Source of the DNA: an uncultured Ruminococcus sp.
GTDB lineage: Bacteria > Bacillota > Clostridia > Oscillospirales > CAG-272
Reading direction: 5' to 3'
NCBI GenBank assembly: GCA_900551005.1
Contig: URUL01000017.1
Span: forward strand, 1 to 26,008
DNA length: 26,008 bases
Made by a program: the position numbers and the translations under genes. Positions 6,974 through 15,905 of this stretch are shown here, one piece after another. Within the stretch, counting starts at the first letter, position 1. Each line of letters opens with the position of its first letter. Under the pieces are notes generated by a model. The model did no database searches, was not told where the DNA came from, and was given only the letters and a program-made list of their open reading frames with translations.

Positions 6974-8296
6974 TCATTTCGCGGCGATGAGCTTTGCCGC
7001 CTCATCGGGGGAAAGCACGCTCTGCTCCCCGCTTGCCATATCCTTGAGCATGACCTTTCCTTCCGCCGCTTCCGTTTCGCCTATGATGGCAACGAACGGA
7101 ATACCGAGACGGTTGGCATATTTCATCTTCGGCTTCATACCCTTTTCGCCGTAATAAACGTCAGTATTGATTCCCGCCGAGCGGAAAACTCCTGCCGCCG
7201 CCACGGCACTGCTCATCATCTGCGCGCTCATCGGCACCACCAGAACCCGCGTCAGGCTTTCGCCCTCCGCCTCTATAAGGTTTTCCATGCGAAGCGCACT
7301 GTAAAGACGTGTAAGCCCTATCGAAACGCCGATGCCCGGCAATTTCTTATCGGTATAGTAGCCGGTGAGATTGTCATATCTGCCGCCGGAGCAAACGCTG
7401 CCTATATTCTCATGTCCACAGAGGAAGGTTTCATATACCGTTCCCGTATAGTAGTCCAGACCGCGGGCGATCGTCAGGTTCAGGCGGAAATTCTCATCGG
7501 GCACGCCAAACCTGCGCATATATGAGCAGACCTCCGCAAGCTCGGAAAGCCCCTCTCTGAAATTATCGTTCTTATCGGCAGAGATACTGCCGAGCTTTTC
7601 GAGGATCTCATCCGTGCTTCCGTCAAGGGAGATGAACTCGAGTATCTTTTCCGTTCCGCTCTCGTCTATGCCTGCGGCAAGAAGCTCCTTTTTCACATTG
7701 TCCGCGCCTATCTTGTCGAGTTTGTCCACGATGTGGAGAATATCCGCCGTCTTATCGGCAAGGCCGATGCTCTCGAAGAAGCCGCCGAGCAGGCGCCTGT
7801 TATTGAGATTTATCACGAAATCGCCGAGCTCAAGCTCCCGGAAAACATGATAGATAACGGCGGGGATCTCCGCGTCATAAGCGAGCGGAAGCTCCTCCGA
7901 GCCGACGATATCGATATCGCTCTGATAGAACTCTCTGTATCTGCCCTTCTGCGGACGCTCTCCGCGGAAAACCTTGCTTATCTGATATCTTTTGAAAGGG
8001 AAAACAAGCTCTCCCGCATGCATCGCGACATATCTCGCAAGCGGCACGGTGAGATCAAATCTGAGCGCTATATCGTTTTCACCCTTTGTAAAGCGGTATA
8101 TCTGCTTTTCGGTCTCGCCGCCCGCCTTGGCAAGGAGCACGTCAGAGCGCTCTATTGTCGGCGTATCTATCGGGAGAAAGCCGAAGCGCTCGTATACCTC
8201 CCGTATCTTATCGTACATCTTATTGAAAACCACCTGCTCACGCGGCAAAAGCTCCATGAAGCCGGGCAGTATTTTCGGTTCCACCTTACAAGACAT
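6974..8296 (-). CDS. hisS: Histidyl-tRNA synthetase
   Basis: 440 residues, class II synthetase that charges tRNA-His; cytosolic dimer. Signatures seen are the N-terminal PGFMELLP segment, motif 2 (FRGERPQKGRYREFYQSDID), the two histidine-specific motifs RGLDYYTGTVYE and GGRYDNL, motif 3 (GIGVSIGLTRLYSAL), and a C-terminal anticodon-binding domain beginning near RVLVVPMSAQ. GGAGG lies 8 nt before the ATG. It is the first gene of a hisS-aspS pair, a common order in Firmicutes. The leader is only about 50 nt, so there is no room for a T-box. Confidence 0.97.
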   Translation of the reverse strand: MSCKVEPKILPGFMELLPREQVVFNKMYDKIREVYERFGFLPIDTPTIERSDVLLAKAGGETEKQIYRFTKGENDIALRFDLTVPLARYVAMHAGELVFPFKRYQISKVFRGERPQKGRYREFYQSDIDIVGSEELPLAYDAEIPAVIYHVFRELELGDFVINLNNRRLLGGFFESIGLADKTADILHIVDKLDKIGADNVKKELLAAGIDESGTEKILEFISLDGSTDEILEKLGSISADKNDNFREGLSELAEVCSYMRRFGVPDENFRLNLTIARGLDYYTGTVYETFLCGHENIGSVCSGGRYDNLTGYYTDKKLPGIGVSIGLTRLYSALRMENLIEAEGESLTRVLVVPMSAQMMSSAVAAAGVFRSAGINTDVYYGEKGMKPKMKYANRLGIPFVAIIGETEAAEGKVMLKDMASGEQSVLSPDEAAKLIAAK

Positions 8297-8351
8297 TAAA
8301 TTTCCTCCGATTTTGTCGTAATTTTGCCATAAGTAGATTTTATTTCAGTAT

Positions 8352-8380
8352 ATTATACCACTTTATAATCGAGTTTTCAA
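8352..8380 (-). promoter_or_regulatory. Sigma-A promoter of hisS-aspS
   Basis: On the minus strand: TTGAAA (8375-8380), a 17-bp spacer, TATAAT (8352-8357) preceded by TGG (extended -10). The predicted transcript starts near 8345. Its -35 box lies 7 bp from the -35 box of the divergent recG promoter. Confidence 0.88.
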
Positions 8381-8387
8381 TATCTTA

Positions 8388-8416
8388 TTGACTAAAAAAA
8401 TCTCTTGTGATATAAT
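8388..8416 (+). promoter_or_regulatory. Sigma-A promoter of recG and the glycosidase genes
   Basis: TTGACT (8388-8393), a 17-bp spacer, TATAAT (8411-8416) preceded by TGA (extended -10). The predicted start is near 8423, giving a leader of about 29 nt before the recG ATG at 8452. Confidence 0.9.
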
Positions 8417-8451
8417 TTTTTATAAGCTTTATAATGGGAAGGAGTGTGGAA

Positions 8452-10605
8452 ATGGCAAAAAACAGGTTTGAAGTGGGGAAAAATTCGCCCGTCACATATC
8501 TTTCCGGAATAGGCGAAAAAAAAGCACAGGCGCTCTCGAAAATAGGGATACAAACGGTCTACGATGCGGTGCGCCATTACCCGCGTGCATATGAAAACCG
8601 CGGCGATGTGCGCAATGTTGCTGATATTGCCGATGAAGCCGTATGCTCCCTTATTCTCACTGTTTCGGCAAGACCGCAGACGGCGATGATACGCCGCGGC
8701 ATGACGATAACGAAATTTTCCGCCTTTGACGATACCGGTACGTGCAGGATAACGTATTTCAATCAGCCGTATATCAAGGATCTTATCGCGCAGGGCGGGA
8801 CATACCGCTTTTACGGCAGAGTCAGGCGGACGGGTACATGCGTTGCCATGGCATCGCCCATAGCGGAGCGCGCAGAAGAAGGCATGCGGCTTCTCCCGCT
8901 CAGTCCGCTCTATCCGCTTACCTCCGGCATCTCTCAGAAGCAGATGCGAAGCGCTGTATCCAATGCGCTCTCACTGCTGCTTTCTCCTTTGGCAAAGGAC
9001 GGCATAAAAGAGACATTGCCTTTGGAATTGCGTCGAAAGTATTCCCTATGCGATATAAGCTACTCTCTGCGCGGCATACACTTCCCCGAGAGCTTCGGGA
9101 TGCTGGAGATCGCGAGAAAGCGCATCGCCTTTGAGGATATGTATACTTTTGCCCTGCTCTCGCGCATATCGGGAAAAAAGGAGAAGCGCAAGGCGGACAC
9201 GCCCTATAAAAAAGCCGAGAGAGCGAAGCTTCTCTCTCTGCTTCCCTACTCTCCGACAGGTGCGCAGGTGAGGACGATGGACGAGATAGATTCCGACCTT
9301 GAAAGCGGCTCTCTGATGGAACGCCTGCTGACGGGCGACGTAGGCTCCGGCAAAACACTCTGCGCGGCATATGCGCTCTTCTGCGCCGCGGAAAACGGCT
9401 TCCAGGCGGCTCTTATGGCACCGACGGAAATACTCGCCTCCCAGCATTATACGGCGCTCTCTCCTCTTTTCGAGAGGCTCGGCTACAGGATAGCTCTGCT
9501 CACAGGCTCGGTAACAAAGGCGCAAAAGAACAAGATATATGATGCGCTCGCCACGGGCAGTCTCGATATCGTGATCGGAACGCATGCGCTTATCGAGGAT
9601 GCGGTTCGCTTCCGCCGCCTCGGGCTTGCCGTGACAGATGAGCAGCATCGTTTCGGAGCGGGGCAACGTGAAACGCTCTTTTCCAAAGGAACTTCCGTTC
9701 ATGCTCTTTCAATGAGCGCAACGCCAATACCGAGAACACTTGCGAAGGTGCTTTACGGTGACTGCGATATTTCAACGCTCGACGAAATGCCGCCGAACAG
9801 AAGAAAAACAGATACCTATCTCGTAGACAGCAGCTATGAGAAGCGGCTTTATAAATTCATATCGAAAAATATATCAGAGGGCGGACAGGTATATATCGTC
9901 TGCCCTGCCATAGAGGAGCAGGAGCGGCTCGAGGATGAAAACGGCGAGCCGATAGCTCTCTCGGAGCTATACAGCATAGGTGAAAACGAGAAAACAAAGC
10001 TCCGCTCCGCCAAGGAATATTACAGCGAGCTGTCTGAGCATATTTTCCCCGAGTACAGCGTTGCTCTCATGCACGGAAAAATGAACGGCGCGGAAAAAGA
10101 TAAGATCATGCGTGATTTTGCCGCGGGGAAAATACAGATCCTCGTCTCCACGACGGTCATCGAGGTCGGCGTGAACGTCCCCTCGGCAACGCTTATGATC
10201 GTGGAAAACGCCGAGCGCTTCGGGCTCTCTCAGCTTCATCAGCTTCGCGGGCGCGTAGGCAGAGGCGAAAAAAAGTCTTATTGCATTCTCGTTTCCGATT
10301 CGAAGGGAGCGCAGGCACGCGCACGACTCGAGCTGCTTGCCTCGACGACCGACGGCTATAAAATAGCGGAATTTGATCTCGAGACGCGCGGTCCGGGCGA
10401 TTTCATAGAGGCGCGAAGCGGAAAGATACGCCAGAGCGGCGAGCTCTCTCTCCCGTATATCAATATGGGCGATACCGCGGCGCTCTATACCGCATTTGAA
10501 GAAGCGGATGCAACTCTTGTCGCAGACCCTCTTCTCTCCTCGGAGCAAAACTGTGCCATGCGTGAAAAAATAGAATACATCCGAAACAAAAATCAATTTG
10601 TATAA
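8452..10605 (+). CDS. recG: ATP-dependent DNA helicase RecG
   Basis: 717 residues. RecG reverses stalled replication forks and processes Holliday junctions. An N-terminal wedge/OB domain (about residues 1-250) is followed by two helicase domains. Helicase motifs are clear: Walker A GDVGSGKT with Lys301, DEQH at 396-399 followed by RFG, SATPIPRTLA, and the motif VI region QLRGRVGRG. The RecG-specific C-terminal part (DFIEARSGKIRQSGE) is present. The ATG at 8452 was chosen because AAGGAG lies 7 nt upstream; an in-frame ATG at 8434 lies before that site. The next gene starts 13 nt after the stop with its own ribosome site. Confidence 0.96.
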   Translation: MAKNRFEVGKNSPVTYLSGIGEKKAQALSKIGIQTVYDAVRHYPRAYENRGDVRNVADIADEAVCSLILTVSARPQTAMIRRGMTITKFSAFDDTGTCRITYFNQPYIKDLIAQGGTYRFYGRVRRTGTCVAMASPIAERAEEGMRLLPLSPLYPLTSGISQKQMRSAVSNALSLLLSPLAKDGIKETLPLELRRKYSLCDISYSLRGIHFPESFGMLEIARKRIAFEDMYTFALLSRISGKKEKRKADTPYKKAERAKLLSLLPYSPTGAQVRTMDEIDSDLESGSLMERLLTGDVGSGKTLCAAYALFCAAENGFQAALMAPTEILASQHYTALSPLFERLGYRIALLTGSVTKAQKNKIYDALATGSLDIVIGTHALIEDAVRFRRLGLAVTDEQHRFGAGQRETLFSKGTSVHALSMSATPIPRTLAKVLYGDCDISTLDEMPPNRRKTDTYLVDSSYEKRLYKFISKNISEGGQVYIVCPAIEEQERLEDENGEPIALSELYSIGENEKTKLRSAKEYYSELSEHIFPEYSVALMHGKMNGAEKDKIMRDFAAGKIQILVSTTVIEVGVNVPSATLMIVENAERFGLSQLHQLRGRVGRGEKKSYCILVSDSKGAQARARLELLASTTDGYKIAEFDLETRGPGDFIEARSGKIRQSGELSLPYINMGDTAALYTAFEEADATLVADPLLSSEQNCAMREKIEYIRNKNQFV

Positions 10606-10618
10606 GCAGGAGCATAAT

Positions 10619-12139
10619 ATGAAAAAATATGTTTTTTTCAATGAGGATCCGAACCATTTCGTCTTTGAGCGAATGCGCGCCGGCAAGGAAAGCATTACCG
10701 AGGCGGATATAAACTCCTTTATAGACCAATATAAGGGCACGGATATAACGGATTTTCTCGTATGCCTGAATGCCAGCATGTGCTGGTATCCCAGCAAAAA
10801 AACAGACAACGCGATAGACAAATACCGCGAATGGAGAGCCGCCGGCAAAACCTCGGGCGACTGTGAGGGCACCGTCACATGGGGTGCAAAAATGAACGCC
10901 GATATCTATGACAGCGGACTTGATTACCGACGCATGTGGATAAGCCGCCTGCGCAAGACAGGCATACGTCCGTGGATAAGCATACGTATGAACGATATTC
11001 ACGGCTCCATGAAAAAAGGCGATTTTCTGAACAGTGCGCTCGTGGAAGCACATCCCGAATACAGACGTACTCCGTATCGCGCGCCGGTATCAAATTATGA
11101 CTATGCTCTTGACTATATGCGCGAGGATGTGCGCAAATATTATCTTACCGTAATCGAAGAGGCGCTGGCAAGCTTTGATTGCGACGGCATAGAGCTTGAT
11201 TTCATGCGCGAAGCTTACTGCCTCTGCATCGGAAGAGAATATGAAGGCACGGCAGTCATGACCGACTTCATGCGCGAGGCGCACAGGCTCATTTCGGCGG
11301 CAGGAGAAAAGCGCGGAAAGCAGCTGAAAACGGCGATCCGCCTGCCCGCAGATCCTGAGCTTGCCCTGCGGCTCGGCTTCGATGTATTCACATGGGTAGA
11401 CGAGGGTCTTGTCGACGTCATAACGATCACCTCGCGGTGGTCAAGCGTGGACAACAATATGCCCATTGACATATGGAAAAGGATATTTGCAAAGAAGAAT
11501 GTCATTATCCTCGCGGGGCTTGAGAGCCTCTGCGAGCCGTATCCCCGTCGCCCGAGAAAATATCTCGCAAATACGCTTGAGAGCGCCTGCGGCTCATGCT
11601 GTGCTTATCTTTCGATGGGTGCAGACGGAATGTATCTCTTCAACTACATGGATACCATAGCTCACGAGCCGGAAAAGGGCGACTGTCTGGCAAACCGAGG
11701 CATGGATGAATTTCTGCGCCGCGCGGGAAGCCCCGAGCTGCTTGCGGAAAGTGACCGCCGTCACATCGTTACCTACTGCGATATATCGGCGGCGGGAGCT
11801 TCACGTGTGCGAATGCTGCCGGCAAAGGTCTCCGATGGTGACTATTCGCTGCTCCGCATACCTACAGGGCACATTCCGTCAGATAAGCATGTACGGCTCG
11901 TGCTCGGCTTCACGGGTGAAACGGGAGATGAAAAGCCGGCCGCCTATGCCAACGCAAAACCGTGCGCCTGCATCGGCAAAATTCCATATGCTCTCCCGAT
12001 GTATGACGATATCGAATACTACGCTTTTGAAATTGAAAATGACGGCAAGCTTCCGCCCGTGACGGTAGCCGAAATATACTGCCGCGGCGGAAAAGGTACA
12101 GTTTCATGGGCAGAAATACAAATAACACGAAGCAAGTGA
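10619..12139 (+). CDS. TIM-barrel glycoside-hydrolase-like protein, family unassigned
   Basis: 506 residues, no signal peptide or membrane segment, so likely cytosolic. The N-terminal two thirds look like a (beta/alpha)8 barrel of the GHL10-like kind: RPWISIRMNDIHG near residue 120, then the strand-end motif CDGIELDFMRE with candidate acidic residues Asp189, Glu192 and Asp194, and a late strand GADGMYLFNYMDT. A C-terminal beta-rich domain (about 400-506) could be a sugar-binding sandwich. CAGGAG lies 6 nt before the ATG. The gene sits 13 nt after recG and 9 nt before a GH2 beta-galactosidase, which favours action on an intracellular oligosaccharide. I cannot assign a numbered GH family, and a non-catalytic or acetylhydrolase role is possible. 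Confidence 0.7.
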   Translation: MKKYVFFNEDPNHFVFERMRAGKESITEADINSFIDQYKGTDITDFLVCLNASMCWYPSKKTDNAIDKYREWRAAGKTSGDCEGTVTWGAKMNADIYDSGLDYRRMWISRLRKTGIRPWISIRMNDIHGSMKKGDFLNSALVEAHPEYRRTPYRAPVSNYDYALDYMREDVRKYYLTVIEEALASFDCDGIELDFMREAYCLCIGREYEGTAVMTDFMREAHRLISAAGEKRGKQLKTAIRLPADPELALRLGFDVFTWVDEGLVDVITITSRWSSVDNNMPIDIWKRIFAKKNVIILAGLESLCEPYPRRPRKYLANTLESACGSCCAYLSMGADGMYLFNYMDTIAHEPEKGDCLANRGMDEFLRRAGSPELLAESDRRHIVTYCDISAAGASRVRMLPAKVSDGDYSLLRIPTGHIPSDKHVRLVLGFTGETGDEKPAAYANAKPCACIGKIPYALPMYDDIEYYAFEIENDGKLPPVTVAEIYCRGGKGTVSWAEIQITRSK

Positions 12140-12148
12140 GGTAGAAAA

Positions 12149-15082
12149 ATGTTCACAGAAAAAATTTTCAATCCGAAAAATCAGGGCTACGGCAGAACGG
12201 CGCCGCGCGCATCATATATTCCGTGCAGAAGCGAAGCATCCGCTCTCTCGGGCGCACACGATGATAATTATCTCCTGCTCTCGGGCTGCGAATGGGATTT
12301 TCACTATTACGAAACGCCGCTTGACCTTCCCGAAGATATCGCGTCAGCGGATTTTGATGCGAAGCTTCCCGTTCCCGCCTGCTGGCAGAATCACGGCTAC
12401 GGGCAGATTCAGTATACGAATATCAATTACCCCATGCAGATGAATATGCCGCATATCGCGCTGAAAAATCCCGTCGGACTCTATCGCCGCGTTTTTGACA
12501 TAAAGAAAAATGCGGGCGAGCGCATATATCTTCGCTTCGAGGGCGTATGCTCCGCCTTCCTTCTCTATGTGAACGGCAAAAACGCCGGCATGTCCAAATG
12601 CTCGCATAACGGTGCTGAATTTGATATAACGGATTTCGTCACAGAGGGAGAAAACACCTTGCATGTCGCCGTTTTCACGAGAAGCGATGCGACTTATCTT
12701 GAGGATCAGGACTTTTTCCGCTTCAACGGAATTTTCCGCGATGTATATCTGCTTTCCCGCCCCGAAAACCATATCGATGATATTTCCGTTAAGACAGACA
12801 ACAGCGGCGCACTGGACATAAAGGTGACGTTCTGCGGAGCCGAGAGCACATATTCCTTTAAGATATACGATATGAAAGGAAACTTTGTTTCCGATAAACC
12901 GTTTGTTCCCGATGTGAAGCTCTGGAATGCGGAAGAGCCGAATCTCTACAGCTTGGTATTCTGTGCCGGCGGAGAATATATACGCATAAAGGTCGGCTTC
13001 CGTGAGATTTCATGGAAGGGCGGCGTTTTCAAGATAAACGGCACTCCGGTAAAAATCAAGGGCGTAAACCGCCACGATACCGATGCCGCACTCGGCTATG
13101 CCGTACCCCGCGAGCACATCCTGCGTGACCTGATCCTCATGAAGCAGAATCATATAAACTGCATCCGTACTTCGCATTATCCCAATGCACCCGCGTTTTA
13201 TGAAATGTGCGATGAGCGCGGCTTCTATGTCGTATGCGAATGCGACATCGAAACCCACGGCGTCGTTTTCATACGCGGAATAGAGGATACCGGTAAGCCC
13301 ATATCGGGAGATCCTCTGTGGCGCGAAGCCTTTCTCGACAGAATGGAATATATGGTAGAGCGTTATAAAAATCATGCCTCGATCATCATGTGGTCGCTCG
13401 GGAACGAGAGCATGTTCGGCGAAAACCACGTCGCCATGGCAGACCTCACACATGCGCTCGATCCTTCACGTCCCGTGCATTATGAGCGCACCTCGGACCC
13501 GCTCTATCGAAAATACGGTCCGGACGGAGATTTCGTCCATCCCTGTGTTGATATCGTCAGCGTGATGTATCCGACGGTGGATTCCGTTGAAGCCGAAGGG
13601 CAGGATATGCGTGACGCCCGCCCCTTTTTCCTCTGCGAATACGAGCATGCAATGGGGCTCGGTCCCGGAAATGCCGAGGAATACTGGGAGCTCTTCTATA
13701 AATATCCGCGTCTGATGGGCGGCTGTATCTGGGAATGGGCAGACCATGCCATACTCTGCCGCGATGACGAGGGCAAGCCCTACTACCTCTATGGCGGAGA
13801 TCACGGCGAATATCCTCATGACGGCAATTTCTGCGTCGACGGACTGAACTATCCCGACAGAACGCCTCATACCGCCATGAAAACGATGAAAAAAGCCATG
13901 ACGCCGGCAAGAGTAAAATATATCGGCGACGGAGACTTTGAGATAACGAATACGCTTGATTTCCTCCCTCTCGAGAAAATATGCGCCCTCGAATATTCCG
14001 TAATCTTCGGAAAGGATACCCTCAAAAACGGCAGTGCGGATCTGAATGTTCCCGCAAAGCAAACACAGACCATTCATATAGATTCGCTTCCCGAGGGAGG
14101 CAAATATCCCGCGACGGTGGAATTTATCTTTCGTTATACCGTCGATACCCCGTGGGCAAAGAGCGGCGATATCCTCGCACATGAGCAGGTCGTTCTGCCA
14201 TTTGCAGGCGGGAAAGCCGTGGAAAAAGCCTCCGGCACGGCACGCATCTCTGAAAACGGCGCACGTTTTCTCACCGTGACCGAGGGAGAGATGACATATG
14301 TCATTGATAAGGCGCTCGGCATCCCCGTTTCGATAAAAAAGGGCGAACGCGAATATCTCGCCGCTCCCGCACGGTATACGGCGTGGATGGCGATGACGGA
14401 TAACCACATATATGTAAAGCGTCGCTGGGAAAATATGCACCTGCGCGCAGCTGATTTCGACGTTTACACATGTGAGGTAAGCGAAGAGGACGGCATGCCC
14501 GCGGTGACATTCACAGGCTCCTTCGGCGCGCCCTCGAGAACATCTCTCTTCGGCATGACGGCAAAATACACCTTTGGCGACGGCATAAACGTAAGCATCA
14601 CCGCCACCGCGCCCAAGTATATTCAGGATGATGAGCGCCTGCCGCGATTTGCCCTTGAGCTTATACTGACCGAAGGCTTCGAAGAGCTGGAATATTTTGC
14701 TTACGGTCCCGAGGAGAGTTACATCGACCTGCACAATCACACAAGACTCGGCTTCTGGCACAGCACGGTTTCTGCGCAATATGAACCGTATATCCGTCCT
14801 CAGGAATGCGGCAATCACTACGGTGCAAGAGAGGCTCATCTCTTCCGCGGCGATGATACGGTAAGCGTATCCGGCAGCTTTGAATTTTCCGCTCTGCACT
14901 ATACCGCGGGCGATCTCGAGAGCGCGACGCACCGCCATCTGCTCAATCCCCGCAAGGAAACCGTGCTTCTGATAAACTACAAGGTTGACGGCATAGGAAG
15001 CAACAGTTGCGGCCATCATCCGCTCGACAAATACCGTTTCAAGGAAAAGCAATTCGATTGGAACTTCCATCTCAAATTTTAA
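12149..15082 (+). CDS. lacZ: Glycoside hydrolase family 2 beta-galactosidase (LacZ type)
   Basis: 977 residues, close to the ~1020 of E. coli LacZ and with the same domain order: N-terminal jelly roll, short Ig-like domain, TIM barrel, linker sandwich and the C-terminal small-chain domain (from about residue 700; IRPQECGNHYGAR, GIGSNSCGHHPLDKYR). Active-site landmarks are NRHDT, NCIRTSHYPN, the acid/base Glu420 in WSLGNES, and the nucleophile Glu497 in LCEYEHAMG. There is no signal peptide, so it should hydrolyse beta-galactosides in the cytosol. It starts 9 nt after the glycoside-hydrolase-like gene and probably shares its transcript; the operon ends at the hairpin at 15156. Exact substrate (lactose or another beta-galactoside) is not certain. 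Confidence 0.92.
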   Translation: MFTEKIFNPKNQGYGRTAPRASYIPCRSEASALSGAHDDNYLLLSGCEWDFHYYETPLDLPEDIASADFDAKLPVPACWQNHGYGQIQYTNINYPMQMNMPHIALKNPVGLYRRVFDIKKNAGERIYLRFEGVCSAFLLYVNGKNAGMSKCSHNGAEFDITDFVTEGENTLHVAVFTRSDATYLEDQDFFRFNGIFRDVYLLSRPENHIDDISVKTDNSGALDIKVTFCGAESTYSFKIYDMKGNFVSDKPFVPDVKLWNAEEPNLYSLVFCAGGEYIRIKVGFREISWKGGVFKINGTPVKIKGVNRHDTDAALGYAVPREHILRDLILMKQNHINCIRTSHYPNAPAFYEMCDERGFYVVCECDIETHGVVFIRGIEDTGKPISGDPLWREAFLDRMEYMVERYKNHASIIMWSLGNESMFGENHVAMADLTHALDPSRPVHYERTSDPLYRKYGPDGDFVHPCVDIVSVMYPTVDSVEAEGQDMRDARPFFLCEYEHAMGLGPGNAEEYWELFYKYPRLMGGCIWEWADHAILCRDDEGKPYYLYGGDHGEYPHDGNFCVDGLNYPDRTPHTAMKTMKKAMTPARVKYIGDGDFEITNTLDFLPLEKICALEYSVIFGKDTLKNGSADLNVPAKQTQTIHIDSLPEGGKYPATVEFIFRYTVDTPWAKSGDILAHEQVVLPFAGGKAVEKASGTARISENGARFLTVTEGEMTYVIDKALGIPVSIKKGEREYLAAPARYTAWMAMTDNHIYVKRRWENMHLRAADFDVYTCEVSEEDGMPAVTFTGSFGAPSRTSLFGMTAKYTFGDGINVSITATAPKYIQDDERLPRFALELILTEGFEELEYFAYGPEESYIDLHNHTRLGFWHSTVSAQYEPYIRPQECGNHYGAREAHLFRGDDTVSVSGSFEFSALHYTAGDLESATHRHLLNPRKETVLLINYKVDGIGSNSCGHHPLDKYRFKEKQFDWNFHLKF

Positions 15083-15155
15083 GATAAGGGGAATACCGAA
15101 AAGCGCCAAAAAAACAGCCAAAAAAATCAACCCTTGAGCAAGCTCAACGAGGAAG

Positions 15156-15193
15156 CAAAAGAGGCAGAGAATCTGATTTCTCTGCCTCTTTTG
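15156..15193. terminator. Terminator between lacZ and the GNAT gene
   Basis: A perfect 16-bp stem, 15156-15171 with 15178-15193, encloses a 6-nt loop. Each arm carries an AAAA/TTTT end, so it can stop both the plus-strand lacZ transcript and the convergent GNAT transcript. Confidence 0.88.
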
Positions 15194-15214
15194 TATTGTG
15201 CCCGTCGGAATTTA

Positions 15215-15772
15215 TCAATGCCATTCCTTTTTCAGAATAGCATACTGATAAGTATTTTCATAGTGCGGAGTTCCATCGGGGTTATTGACGAATGATACAA
15301 ATTCCATGAATAAGCCCTCTCGGCGCATACCGAGCTTTTCACACAAATGCTGACTGGATAGATTATAATCCTCGACATAGGCGTAAATACGCCTTGCACC
15401 TTTTTGACCGAAGAGATAATCAAAAAAAGCGTGTGCTGCTTCAAAAGCATAGCCTTTCCCTTGATAATCAGCATTCAGCATCCAACAGGGACTAAAGGTA
15501 TCCCGAACCGAATTTTCATCAGCGTGTGGCTCTCCTGTTTCCGGATATGCGTCTATCTCCCCGATCACTTTATTCGAGTCTTTAAGTGTAATGGCAAAAT
15601 AATACTCTGTTTCACTTATGCGTTTTTTCATTTCCTCTTTTGCTTCATCAACAGAATTCAGTTTCATGGAAGCAAAGCAATTAACCGCAGGCTCTTTGAG
15701 ATACTCATATACCTCTTCTGAATCGTCCTCAGTAAAGGGGCGCAAAATCAATCTTTCTGTTTCGATTATCAT
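15215..15772 (-). CDS. GNAT family N-acetyltransferase (RimJ/RimL-like)
   Basis: 185 residues. The N-terminus ETERLILRPFTEDD is typical of RimJ/RimL-type acetyltransferases. The acetyl-CoA-binding motif A is YQGKGYAFEAAHAFFDYLF, and a second conserved block is NLSSQHLCEKLGMRREG. It transfers an acetyl group from acetyl-CoA to an amine; the acceptor (ribosomal protein N-terminus, drug or metabolite) cannot be told. AAGGAG lies 9 nt before the ATG. The gene has its own promoter, stands alone between two hairpins, and its base composition looks more AT-rich than its neighbours, which hints at separate acquisition. Confidence 0.9.
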   Translation of the reverse strand: MIIETERLILRPFTEDDSEEVYEYLKEPAVNCFASMKLNSVDEAKEEMKKRISETEYYFAITLKDSNKVIGEIDAYPETGEPHADENSVRDTFSPCWMLNADYQGKGYAFEAAHAFFDYLFGQKGARRIYAYVEDYNLSSQHLCEKLGMRREGLFMEFVSFVNNPDGTPHYENTYQYAILKKEWH

Positions 15773-15819
15773 ATCTCATTTCTCCTTTTTGTTTCAGCAG
15801 ACCCCGATTTGTCGCACTC

Positions 15820-15848
15820 ATTATATCAAAAATGCTACTGCAAGTCAA
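15820..15848 (-). promoter_or_regulatory. Sigma-A promoter of the GNAT gene
   Basis: On the minus strand: TTGACT (15843-15848), a 17-bp spacer, TATAAT (15820-15825) preceded by TGA (extended -10). The predicted leader is about 40 nt. The -35 box abuts the hairpin at 15847-15882. Confidence 0.88.
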
Positions 15849-15882
15849 GGGAGAAGCCGCGTCCTTGCGCAGCCTCTCCCTT
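15847..15882. repeat. Inverted repeat / possible terminator after kbl
   Basis: AAGGGAGA (15847-15854) and TCTCCCTT (15875-15882) form the outer stem. Inner G/C pairs and two wobbles extend it to about 15 bp around a 6-nt loop. On the minus strand it follows the kbl stop codon by about 23 nt but has no T run after it. On the plus strand a T run comes 9 nt later. It could terminate tdh-kbl or insulate the adjacent promoter. Confidence 0.5.
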
Positions 15883-15905
15883 GGGATTGCTTTTTATTTC
15901 ACTCT

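Noticed and set aside
8297..8345. Possible T-box riboswitch before hisS
   Set aside because: The leader is about 50 nt, too short, and no T-box sequence or antiterminator is seen.
13466..15130. Long open frame on the minus strand opposite lacZ
   Set aside because: It lies antisense to a gene with clear GH2 motifs, and has no recognisable domain or ribosome site. It reflects codon bias of the real gene.
15134..15147. Palindrome TTGAGC-AA-GCTCAA after lacZ
   Set aside because: The stem is short and has no T run. The perfect 16-bp hairpin 9 nt further on explains termination better.
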